Source: Pseudomonadota bacterium (GTDB taxonomy: Bacteria; Pseudomonadota; Gammaproteobacteria; Xanthomonadales; Xanthomonadaceae). From it: a stretch of DNA of 9,146 nucleotides. The notes under the pieces were generated by a model that was not told the DNA's origin, ran no database searches, and worked only from the letters and a program-made list of their open reading frames with translations. The stretch spans positions 1-9,146 of the forward strand of contig JANXZP010000179.1 in NCBI GenBank assembly GCA_025355485.1, written 5' to 3'. Within the stretch, counting starts at the first letter, position 1, and every line of letters starts with the position of its first letter. Positions 1-6,599 of this stretch are shown here, one piece after another. The position numbers were made by a program, and so were the translations under genes.

Positions 1-22
1 GTGGAGCGGCTGTATCAGCGAG

Positions 23-44
23 CCGTCGCGACCGGTCGCGACGG
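23..44. terminator. Perfect 22-bp palindrome just downstream of the STAND gene
   Basis: The left half CCGTCGCGACC (23-33) is followed directly by its exact reverse complement (34-44). It contains two copies of the self-palindromic octamer GTCGCGAC, at 25-32 and 35-42. It begins 13 bases past the stop codon of the minus-strand STAND gene, where a transcription terminator would be expected. As RNA it would fold into a GC-rich hairpin with a minimal loop. No T-run follows on the minus strand, so it is not a textbook intrinsic terminator. It could instead be an RNA-end-stabilising hairpin or a protein-binding site for a regulator further left. Confidence 0.4.
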
Positions 45-57
45 GTCCATAGCTTCG

Positions 58-3000
58 TCAGCCTTGCTTGCCCGCACGCGCGGTGGCGATCAGATCGGCG
101 ACTTCGCGCAGGTCGGCGAGTTTCTTCGCTTCTTCCGATGCGCCATCGAGCACCTTGGCCGCCATCGCCAAGGTGGCGCTGCGTTTAGCCGGATCCCCGG
201 CGAGCGCGCTGACATAGAGCGCGTAGGCATAGCCAAACCGGAATGATGTTTCCTGCGCGCCGGCCTGTTGCTCGGCCTTGTAGTAATCGAGCGCGGATTG
301 CACGGCGGCCTGCGCGTCGGCGCCGCGCGATTGCAGCACCAGCGCGTGCGCGATGGCGGCGCGGGCGATCGAGGTTTCATCGCGTGGGTCGGCGTTGGAT
401 ACCGGGTTGGCAGGCACCGCCAGCCAGCGCCGTGCCAGCGCCTCGGCCTGCGCGCCATGGCCCAGCTGCAATGCAGAGAACGTGGCAGTGCGCAGGGCCG
501 CGCGCAGCAGGTTGTCGCGCGGCGTGACCGCGCCCAGGTTCTGCGCGGGAACAGCGACCTTGCCGATGGCGTCGGCCGCTGCCGTGGCGTTGGCCAAGGC
601 CCCCGCGCGATCGCCCTGGAAGTATTGCAGGCGGCTGCGCAGCATCTGCTCGCCGGAGGCAAGGAGATCGCGCCGGGGATCGCCCGGTGGAAAGGTTGCG
701 ATCAATTCGTTGAGATCGCGGACGAAGGACGGCAGCGATTTCCCTGCCGCTGCCGTGTCTCCTGCCCGGGCCTGCAGGACCGCAAGCGTGCCCCGCCGGT
801 TCGCAAGGAGCGGGCCCAGGCTGGATGGCCGGCGCGGATCCTGCGCCAGCGCCAGCTCGTCGCGCATGCTGGCTATCGATTGCGCGACCTGCCCCTGTTC
901 GAGTTGCACGTCGGCCAACTGGCCCTTGCCGCCGGTCCAGAACTGCCAGGACGCCAGGTCCGCCGGGTTGAAACGCACCAGGTCCTCGCCGGCCTGCGCG
1001 GCGCGGTTCGCGTAGTTCGCTGCAGCCACCGGGTCGTGCTTGCGCAAGGACAGCGCGCCCAGCAGTTGCGCGGCGTAAGCGCGGTTGGCCAGCGAATGCA
1101 GATCGTTGGGGCGTTGGACCAGCACCTTCTCGGCCAGATCGAAGACTTGTTGTTCGAGTTTTTGCGCGTCCACGACGCGATCCAGATCCAGCAGGTGCCG
1201 CGCCTCGGAATCGGCGGTATCGGCGTACGAGGCAGCTGCATCGAGATCGGTCAGATCCAGCGCACCCAGGCCCTTTAGAACTCCACGCGCATCTTCGCAG
1301 GTAGCCACGGACTGGGTCTTGTCGGGCTGGGTGTGGCTCAGGATGTTGAGCGTGTTCGCGTAGATCAGCTTGGCCTGCCGCGACCCGCTGGGCGAATGCG
1401 CCAGAGGGCGCAACAAGTCCGCCGCCCGGCCTAGCAATTGCGCGTCGCTACGGCCGCCGCCGCCGGTGTTGCCGCTGGTGCCCAGGTCGTAATTCGCCAG
1501 GGCCAGGCCGATGGTTACCGCGTCGCCGTGGTCACCGGCGTCGTACTGCTTCTGGAACACATTGAGCGCCGTGGTGAAGTTCTTTCGGGCGTCATCGAGC
1601 GCGCCGCTGCCGTTCTGCGCCTCGCCTTCGCGCAGCAGCGCCATCGCGCGATAGGCCTCGGTCTTCGGCGTCACCAATTGCGCCGGCAAGCCGTCGTAGT
1701 AACCGACGGTCTTTTTCGCCAGCTTGCCCAGCGTGTCGAGCCGGCCGGTCGGCGCGAGCTCGGCGTAGAAATCCTCGATCAAAAAGCCGACCAGTTTTTC
1801 GGCATCGCCGCGCGCTTTTTGCGCGGCGGCATCGGCGGTACGCGCACGGCGCATGCTGATCAGGCCGAACGCGGCGCTGGCGACAGCTATCAACATCAAC
1901 ACCGCGCACACGCTCGCGACCATGCGTGCGCGTACCAGCGCGCGGTGGGTGGCGGCTTCGCGTTCCTGCTGTGCGGCGAGCTGGGCCTGCGCGGCATCAC
2001 GCGCCTCGCGCTCTTGCCGCAGGTTGCGACTGGCGAGTACGACGCTGCACAGCACGTCGTGGGTGAGTTCCACGCGCCGCATGTCGAGCCGTTCCTCGAT
2101 GCGCAACAGGCGACGATCGACCAGCGTCGCCAGCGCATCCGGCGCGGCGCCCACGGCGGCGAGCGCCTTGATGACGCGTTCCTCGGCGAGGCTTTCGCGA
2201 TAGCCGGACTCGGTCAGCAGTTCGTCCTCGATCACCCGCCGCACGCCGGCAGGCTGGTCGGCGAGCGTGCGTTCGTAGAACTCGCTGAGGATGGTGTCGC
2301 GCGATCCCGCGAGCAGGTCGGCGGAAATCTCCGCGCGTCCCTGCGTCTGGCGAACCGTGTTGAGTTCGCGGCAGACCAGACTGAGCAACGAGGGTTCGAT
2401 TTCCGCGTTCGCAAGTTCCGAACCGCCGGCAACGAACCGCACGATCGACTCGGCCACTTCCTGCGACACCAGTTTGCCGCCGGGCTTCACGACGGCGCTG
2501 AGTGCCTGCGCGCCGGTCATGCGCGCGAGCCGCATCCGGTTCTGGGTGATCGATGGCATGATCGTTTTCACGCCTTCCAGGTGCGCAAGATAATCCTCGC
2601 GCAGCGCGATCAGGACGCGGTAATCGGCGCGCGCGAAATCGAAATCTTCGGCGGCGTTGTCGTCGTTTTCGATGCGCGCTTCCAGCGCGGCAGGCGGACG
2701 GTTCTCGGCGAGGTCGGCGAGGTCTTCGAGGAATTGCTTGGCGCGCAGGCGCCCGGCGTCGTCGGCGTGGCCGAGCGTGAAGATCTCCTCGAACTGGTCG
2801 AAGATCAGCAGCGGCATCAGCACGCGCCCATCGGCATCGCGCAACAGGTCGTCGCGATGGTGCATGAACTCCCACAGCGATTCGCCCTCGATGGCGGTAC
2901 CCGGCCGGGTCCAGGCGCCGGCAACCGACGCGGCCTTCATGATCGCCTGCTTGATCTGTTCGGAGGGGGTCGGCGATTGCGGCGCGTAGTCGATGCGCAC

Positions 3001-3258
3001 GTACACCGGACAAAAACCTTCGGCGCGCAATCGCGGCACGATGCCGGCGCGCAACAACGAGGTCTTGCCGAGTCCGGACTGGCCGAACAGCACCGTCAGC
3101 AATTTGCGTTGCACGCGGCGGCAGAGTTCGCCGGTTTCCTCGTCACGGCCGTGGAAATATGCGAGCGTTTCCTCGGAATACGAGAACAGGCCAAGCCATG
3201 GGTTTTGCGGATCGATCGTGACCGCAGCCAGTTTGCCGGTGTTGGTCGCGTCGTTCAT
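58..3258 (-). CDS. Membrane-anchored nSTAND-type NTPase with TPR-like C-terminal half (1066 aa)
   Basis: This is a signal-transducing STAND ATPase, probably the sensor or switch partner of the SIR2-TIR protein encoded just upstream. Residues 16-40 (PQNPWLGLFSYSEE, then YFHGRDEE) match the start of nSTAND1 domains. Walker A is GQSGLGKTS (59-67). Walker B is LLIFDQFEE (150-158) with D154 and E157/E158. LREDYL (219-224) fits the sensor-1 region. A winged-helix-like part ends near VELTHDVL (396-403), resembling the STAND His-Asp motif. A charged coiled coil (about 412-445) leads into one hydrophobic helix (about 446-468). Residues 485-1066 are Ala/Leu-rich and helical, like degenerate TPR repeats; the opening (FLIEDFYAEL then GRLDTL) recalls kinase-TM-TPR proteins. 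The ATG at 3258 is chosen over a longer open frame because it overlaps the upstream stop as ATGA and has GGGAG (3265-3269) six bases ahead. Alternatives are general signalling or a toxin-like conflict system; the function is inferred. Confidence 0.88.
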   Translation of the reverse strand: MNDATNTGKLAAVTIDPQNPWLGLFSYSEETLAYFHGRDEETGELCRRVQRKLLTVLFGQSGLGKTSLLRAGIVPRLRAEGFCPVYVRIDYAPQSPTPSEQIKQAIMKAASVAGAWTRPGTAIEGESLWEFMHHRDDLLRDADGRVLMPLLIFDQFEEIFTLGHADDAGRLRAKQFLEDLADLAENRPPAALEARIENDDNAAEDFDFARADYRVLIALREDYLAHLEGVKTIMPSITQNRMRLARMTGAQALSAVVKPGGKLVSQEVAESIVRFVAGGSELANAEIEPSLLSLVCRELNTVRQTQGRAEISADLLAGSRDTILSEFYERTLADQPAGVRRVIEDELLTESGYRESLAEERVIKALAAVGAAPDALATLVDRRLLRIEERLDMRRVELTHDVLCSVVLASRNLRQEREARDAAQAQLAAQQEREAATHRALVRARMVASVCAVLMLIAVASAAFGLISMRRARTADAAAQKARGDAEKLVGFLIEDFYAELAPTGRLDTLGKLAKKTVGYYDGLPAQLVTPKTEAYRAMALLREGEAQNGSGALDDARKNFTTALNVFQKQYDAGDHGDAVTIGLALANYDLGTSGNTGGGGRSDAQLLGRAADLLRPLAHSPSGSRQAKLIYANTLNILSHTQPDKTQSVATCEDARGVLKGLGALDLTDLDAAASYADTADSEARHLLDLDRVVDAQKLEQQVFDLAEKVLVQRPNDLHSLANRAYAAQLLGALSLRKHDPVAAANYANRAAQAGEDLVRFNPADLASWQFWTGGKGQLADVQLEQGQVAQSIASMRDELALAQDPRRPSSLGPLLANRRGTLAVLQARAGDTAAAGKSLPSFVRDLNELIATFPPGDPRRDLLASGEQMLRSRLQYFQGDRAGALANATAAADAIGKVAVPAQNLGAVTPRDNLLRAALRTATFSALQLGHGAQAEALARRWLAVPANPVSNADPRDETSIARAAIAHALVLQSRGADAQAAVQSALDYYKAEQQAGAQETSFRFGYAYALYVSALAGDPAKRSATLAMAAKVLDGASEEAKKLADLREVADLIATARAGKQG

Positions 3259-4643
3259 GGGCGGCTCCCGCTGAAAAGATCCTGGAGCCGGCGCAGGAAT
3301 TCCGGCGGTGGTTCGCCGCCGGGAATCCGGACGATGTGTAGCGACTTGAATTGCTCGGGCACCAGCGCCTCGGATTCCGGGGTGTCGTCGATGCACACCG
3401 GCAGGATGAACTTGCCGCCGTCGGCGATGTTGCGCGCGCGATCGACCGCGTAACTCCATTCGCGGCGGAAGTAGGCTTCATGCCGACGTTGCGTGGTCGC
3501 AGAAATCACCGGCAGGAAGAAACTGCAGCGTCCGATGTTCGCGCGGATCTTGCGGTCGTAATCGTCGCCGCCTTCGAGCCGGTCGAGGTCGAACCACGTC
3601 GTCAGTCCGGCGGCGTCCATTGCGGCCTTGAGGCGCTGCACGGCGGGCAGGTCTTCGCGCGCGTAGCTGATGAAGATCGCGTTCTCGGGCATCTCGCGCG
3701 CCGGCGGCAGGAAGCGCTGCGGAGAACTCGCACCGTTCGATGGAAGTGCCGGACGCTGGCGAGCGGTCCATCGCGCATGCAGTTCGGCGACGAAAGCCTC
3801 CGCGCCGCCATAGACCCGCGTGCGCACGCTGACCTGTTGCAGGAACGACACCAATCGCTCGTCCTGCATGGTGTGGTCGTCGGCGAATACTTCGCTGACA
3901 TCGCGCGGGTCGGACAGCCGCCTGCGCTTGGCCATGCGCAAAAACAGCCGCGCCAGCCAGTTGGAGAAATCGCTGCCGATCAGCAGCAGGTGGTTGTGCT
4001 CGAGTTCGTGGAAAAGTTTTTCGGGAGTGAGGTGTTCGGACTGCAACGCACAGATGAACTCCAGCATGTCCTCGTCGGAGACCACGTAGGTCGGCGACGC
4101 GGACAGCCGGCCGAGCAAGTGATAGACGACGGTGCGCTGCGACTGGCTGCGCTCGACCGGCAGGTCGGCGACGCGATTCGGCGCGTAGGCGATGACTTCG
4201 GTTGATGGCTGGCCACCGTGGCGTTCGAGGTTGATCGCCTGCTCGAGCAGCGGATCGAACGTGGTGGTGACGAACAGATCGAAATCGGTGATCTGTGCGA
4301 GCTGGCGCAACGCCAGCGGCGGCTCGAACGTCACCTCGCGCAGGATCGAGCGCAGGCGCGTGTAGACCTCTTCGCGCCGGCCGTGTTGTCCTAGGTAGCA
4401 GCACAACACGTCGTTGAGCGTGAGCGGCCGCGGCAGCCCGACGATGTCCACCGACAATCGCGAGGCGAGTTTCTCCGCCAGCCAGTCGTACAACGGACGC
4501 AGGCCGGTGTCGGTCTGCACGCGCAGCAGGTCGGGCCCGATGATCGGGATGACCCGGCGTTCCTCGATGTAGTTCAGCAGGTCGTCCCAGGCGTCTTCAT
4601 CGAACGCCTGCGGCGAGCTTGTTCTGGCCGGAACAGTCGACAA
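3255..4643 (-). CDS. SIR2-like/TIR domain fusion protein, putative NAD-directed effector (462 aa)
   Basis: Residues about 18-290 look like a SIR2_2-type fold: VIPIIGPDLL (31-40) sits at the usual GAGxS site, FVTTTFDPLLE (124-134) at the TTNYD site, YHLLG (174-178) may hold the His, and LLLIGSDFSNWL (219-230) fits the late GxSxSD motif. A Pro/Ser-rich linker (about 297-317) follows. Residues 321-445 are a TIR domain: NAIFISYARED (321-331), WFDLD (350-354), SFFLPVIS (374-381), and FRREW (392-396), where E395 fits the catalytic glutamate of TIR NADases. Two SIR2 motifs are altered (no GAGxS, Thr128 for Asn), so the SIR2 part may be a structural or ligand-binding module and the TIR part the active enzyme. 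The protein has no signal peptide or membrane helix, so it is cytosolic. Its stop overlaps the STAND start by 4 bp, implying coupled translation. The start is TTG because no in-frame Met occurs before residue 193 and a strong ribosome site precedes the TTG. Immune function is inference. Confidence 0.88.
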   Translation of the reverse strand: MSTVPARTSSPQAFDEDAWDDLLNYIEERRVIPIIGPDLLRVQTDTGLRPLYDWLAEKLASRLSVDIVGLPRPLTLNDVLCCYLGQHGRREEVYTRLRSILREVTFEPPLALRQLAQITDFDLFVTTTFDPLLEQAINLERHGGQPSTEVIAYAPNRVADLPVERSQSQRTVVYHLLGRLSASPTYVVSDEDMLEFICALQSEHLTPEKLFHELEHNHLLLIGSDFSNWLARLFLRMAKRRRLSDPRDVSEVFADDHTMQDERLVSFLQQVSVRTRVYGGAEAFVAELHARWTARQRPALPSNGASSPQRFLPPAREMPENAIFISYAREDLPAVQRLKAAMDAAGLTTWFDLDRLEGGDDYDRKIRANIGRCSFFLPVISATTQRRHEAYFRREWSYAVDRARNIADGGKFILPVCIDDTPESEALVPEQFKSLHIVRIPGGEPPPEFLRRLQDLFSGSRP

Positions 4644-4646
4644 TTT

Positions 4647-4655
4647 CCTTCCCCT
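4647..4655 (-). promoter_or_regulatory. Strong Shine-Dalgarno site that fixes the TTG start of the SIR2-TIR gene
   Basis: On the minus strand AGGGGAAGG lies here, with AGGGG seven bases before the TTG at 4643. This purine-rich site makes TTG the best initiation codon, since the first ATG in frame would remove most of the SIR2-like domain. A weak start codon paired with a strong ribosome site may keep effector levels low but steady. No convincing -35/-10 pair was found further upstream; TAGACT- and TACACT-like hexamers around 4670-4700 are only weak candidates. Confidence 0.7.
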
Positions 4656-5027
4656 GGAAAACCGCGATGCAGCAGTCTACGGCAGCCGGGCAAGTGTAGC
4701 GGGGAGCGGGGGCGAATGGGTGATGGCCGATGCGCATGCCAGCCGGAAGGCGATTCGCGCTTCCGCGTTCAATCAGGAATTGCGTGCTGCCGAGCCTGAA
4801 GCGATGGTCGAGGCCGCGAAGCCAGAGTGCGGCATCGCCACGGCCGAAGCGCAAGGACGCCGCTACGTCGCGAAAGAAAAGTGCGACGTCCTCAGCGGTG
4901 TAGACGACGCAGTATCTGAACGCTTCACCCCTATCAAAAACCATTTCGTATTGGGTTGCCGTGGGGTTCAGATGCCGGGCCTATAGTCAATCCGGACAGC
5001 GAATTGTCGCTCGTCGCTTGTGTTACC
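4656..5027. other. About 370-bp stretch between divergent genes with no convincing gene
   Basis: Open frames exist on both strands here (an 88-codon frame at 4720-4986 plus, and a 115-codon frame at 4597-4944 minus), but neither product resembles a family I know, neither has a clear ribosome site, and the minus one runs into the SIR2-TIR gene. The stretch must contain the promoter of the SIR2-TIR/STAND operon (minus) and that of the DUF3011 gene (plus). A decayed gene is possible. No long repeat, att site or tRNA remnant was seen. Confidence 0.5.
4982..4987 (+). promoter_or_regulatory. Candidate -10 box (TATAGT) for the DUF3011 gene
   Basis: TATAGT matches the sigma-70 -10 consensus at five of six positions and would give a leader of about 45 bases before the ATG at 5040. 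No good TTGACA-like box occurs 15-18 bases upstream; TTGCCG at 4956-4961 is 20 bases away, which is too far. The promoter may be weak, activator-dependent or read by an alternative sigma factor. Confidence 0.35.
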
Positions 5028-5039
5028 AGGAGTTCCGCA

Positions 5040-5948
5040 ATGAGCAATCAATTACGCTGGATCACCATGGCAGTGGCTACGGCAGTTGCCGCATTGGCAG
5101 TGGGCCAGGCGTCTGCACAAAGTTACGTGAGATCGGACTACGGGCACGATAGCGGCTATGGGCATTCGCGGACTCTGCGCTGCGAATCCACCAACTCGCG
5201 TCGCATCTGGTGTCGTGCAGACGCGCGGGGTGGAGTACGGATCGCGCGCCAGATCTCGCATAGTGCCTGCATCGAGGGACGTACATGGGGCTCCAACGAT
5301 CGCGGTATTTGGGTGAGCAATGGTTGTCGCGCGGACTTCGCGATCAGCTCGGGGCGTGACTATCGTTATCACGATGGCCGCTATGGCAGCACTGGCTACA
5401 GCGACCGCTCCGCTTACGGCGTCGGCACAGGCTACAGCACTGGCTACAGCGACCGCTCCGCGTACGGCGTCGGCACTGGCTACAGCACTGGCTACAGCGG
5501 CCGCTCCGCTTACGGCGTCCGCACTGGCTACAGCGACCGCTCTGTTTACGGCGTCGGCACAGGCTACAGCACTGGCTACAGCGACCGCTCCGCATACGGC
5601 GTCGGCACTGGCTATGGCGCTGGTTACAGCGACCACTCCGTGTACAGCGTTGGCACTGGCTACGGCGCTGGTTATAGCGACCGCGCTCCTTACGCTGTCG
5701 GTACGGGCTACAGCATTGGCAATACCTACAGCAATGGCGATAGCCGCTCTGCGTACTACTCCGGTCAAGTCGTCCAATGCGATTCCACCGGCAATGGCCG
5801 CACCTATTGTCATACTGAACCCAACCACCAGCTCTTATTGAGCCGGTCGCGCTCTGGCGATTGTGTCGAAGGCCAGAGCTGGGGCTCGGACGATCGCGGC
5901 CTTTGGGTCAGCGGCGATTGCCGCGGTGACTTCTACTACCAACACTGA
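5040..5948 (+). CDS. Secreted protein with two DUF3011-like domains flanking a Gly/Tyr/Ser repeat tract (302 aa)
   Basis: The protein begins with a Sec signal peptide (1-26, hydrophobic core about 8-22, cleavage predicted after AVGQASA). Residues about 45-101 form a DUF3011-like domain with paired Cys (C48, C58, C77, C96) and the motif CIEG-x-WGSNDRGIWVS. Residues about 244-298 repeat it (C247, C257, C275, C294; CVEGQSWGSDDRGLWVSGDC). Between them lie seven tandem 16-residue units (118-225), one cut to 12 residues. The domain has no known biochemical role; the regular cysteines suggest disulfides in the periplasm or outside the cell, and the low-complexity Tyr/Gly tract suggests a flexible or self-associating linker. 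The ATG at 5040 is chosen because AGGAG (5028-5032) lies seven bases upstream and the signal peptide begins there; the in-frame extension upstream would spoil the signal peptide. A second secreted-protein gene follows after 92 bp on the same strand. Confidence 0.88.
   Translation: MSNQLRWITMAVATAVAALAVGQASAQSYVRSDYGHDSGYGHSRTLRCESTNSRRIWCRADARGGVRIARQISHSACIEGRTWGSNDRGIWVSNGCRADFAISSGRDYRYHDGRYGSTGYSDRSAYGVGTGYSTGYSDRSAYGVGTGYSTGYSGRSAYGVRTGYSDRSVYGVGTGYSTGYSDRSAYGVGTGYGAGYSDHSVYSVGTGYGAGYSDRAPYAVGTGYSIGNTYSNGDSRSAYYSGQVVQCDSTGNGRTYCHTEPNHQLLLSRSRSGDCVEGQSWGSDDRGLWVSGDCRGDFYYQH
5391..5714 (+). repeat. In-frame 48-bp tandem repeat, six full units plus one 36-bp unit
   Basis: Units start at 5391, 5439, 5487 (only 36 bp), 5523, 5571, 5619 and 5667. 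Each encodes a variant of TGYSDRSAYGVGTGYS. Units 1, 2, 4 and 5 are nearly identical at the DNA level; the last two are more diverged and begin with Ala. The third unit lacks 12 bp, removing four residues and keeping frame. Every unit is a multiple of three, so gain or loss of units by slippage would change protein length without breaking the gene. Confidence 0.95.
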
Positions 5949-6040
5949 CCGTCTCTCTACGGCTACCGCGCCGCAGGCGGGTAAACAAGCAGCAACAGTG
6001 CCGCAATCATTCATTGCAAATTCAAAACCGGAGGCCACGC

Positions 6041-6547
6041 ATGATTCGTAATTACCGTCTTCTCTCTTTCCTCTTCGCTGTAGCAGGTCTGTACGCATTC
6101 GCCGGCGCAACTTTTGCGGCGAAGCCCGAAGGCAAGCCAGGCAATGGCAACTCTCAAAACGCTCACCAGAAAAAAGCCCACCATCAGAACGGAAAGCAGC
6201 TGCTGGGCGATAAAATCAAAACGAATGGCCGCCATGCAATCGATCAGAAGGGTGACGTTACGGCGTCAGTTGAGGTCAAGGATGGCAAGATCGTCGGCCT
6301 GCATGCCAAGCACGCCAAGAAGGGCGACCTGCCGGTCAAGAAGTACAAGAGCAGCCAGAAGATGGCACGGGCCGATGGCTTGCAGGGTGCCGAGCACCTC
6401 ACTTCCGTCCAGTACGAATATGTGGGCACGACCTATATCGGCTACGCCTATTACGACGACTATGGTGACGAGCAGATATATTGGTTCCCGGTTGACATGA
6501 TTTACGACGGCGACACCGGTGCGATCGAGTATGTTCCGATCACCTGA
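6041..6547 (+). CDS. Small secreted protein of unknown function, basic N-terminal and acidic Tyr-rich C-terminal part (168 aa)
   Basis: I do not recognise a named domain. Residues 1-26 form a clear Sec signal peptide (MIRNYR, hydrophobic core, then AGATFA before the likely cut). The mature N-terminal part (27-105) is rich in Lys, His, Asn and Gln, including NAHQKKAHHQNGK (40-52) and KHAKKGDLPVKKYKSSQK (80-97). The C-terminal part (about 114-168) is acidic and aromatic: YEYVG, then YIGYAYYDDYGDEQIYWFPV and a final DGDTGAIEYVPIT. Strand-turn patterns such as VEVKDGKIVGL suggest a small beta-rich fold in the periplasm or outside the cell. The ATG at 6041 is set by GGAGG (6030-6034) six bases upstream; an earlier in-frame TTG at 6014 would add residues ahead of the signal peptide. 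It may share a transcript with the DUF3011 gene. Its first part is AT-richer than its neighbours. Confidence 0.8.
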   Translation: MIRNYRLLSFLFAVAGLYAFAGATFAAKPEGKPGNGNSQNAHQKKAHHQNGKQLLGDKIKTNGRHAIDQKGDVTASVEVKDGKIVGLHAKHAKKGDLPVKKYKSSQKMARADGLQGAEHLTSVQYEYVGTTYIGYAYYDDYGDEQIYWFPVDMIYDGDTGAIEYVPIT

Positions 6548-6570
6548 GTGGCATCAGGCTCCAAAATGAA

Positions 6571-6599
6571 TTGCATGCCGGCGCAGTGTCGGCATGCAA
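6571..6599 (-). terminator. Hairpin with 10-bp perfect stem, likely terminator for the minus-strand crotonase gene
   Basis: TTGCATGCCG (6571-6580) and CGGCATGCAA (6590-6599) are exact reverse complements around a 9-base loop. On the minus strand the stem is followed by TTCATTTT, a T-rich run suited to intrinsic termination of the gene that ends at 6726. On the plus strand no T-run follows, although it could still slow readthrough from the gene ending at 6547. Confidence 0.6.

Noticed and set aside
1438..3453. Long plus-strand open frame (671 codons) opposite the STAND gene
   Set aside because: It is antisense to a protein with clear NTPase motifs, its translation is Arg/Gly/Ala-rich without any recognisable domain, and such open antisense frames are normal in GC-rich DNA.
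58..4643. Mobile element carrying the SIR2-TIR/STAND operon
   Set aside because: No integrase, transposase, direct repeats or tRNA end was seen on the visible right side. The left side is outside the window, so this cannot be excluded.
4597..4944. Minus-strand 115-codon frame upstream of the SIR2-TIR gene
   Set aside because: Codon use looks fairly natural, but it overlaps the SIR2-TIR start in another frame, lacks a clear ribosome site and resembles no family I know. Left open as a possible decayed gene.
4720..4986. Plus-strand 88-codon frame in the same region
   Set aside because: No recognisable domain, no convincing ribosome site, and it runs through the candidate -10 box of the DUF3011 gene.
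5391..5714. CRISPR-like array
   Set aside because: The repeats are adjacent with no unique spacers and all units are in frame within a coding gene.
5052..5828. Minus-strand 258-codon frame, and a plus-strand frame at 5320-5841, across the repeat region
   Set aside because: Both translate to monotonous Ala/Val/Thr-rich sequence produced by the 48-bp repeat read in the wrong frame. The DUF3011 frame has a signal peptide, ribosome site and domain motifs.
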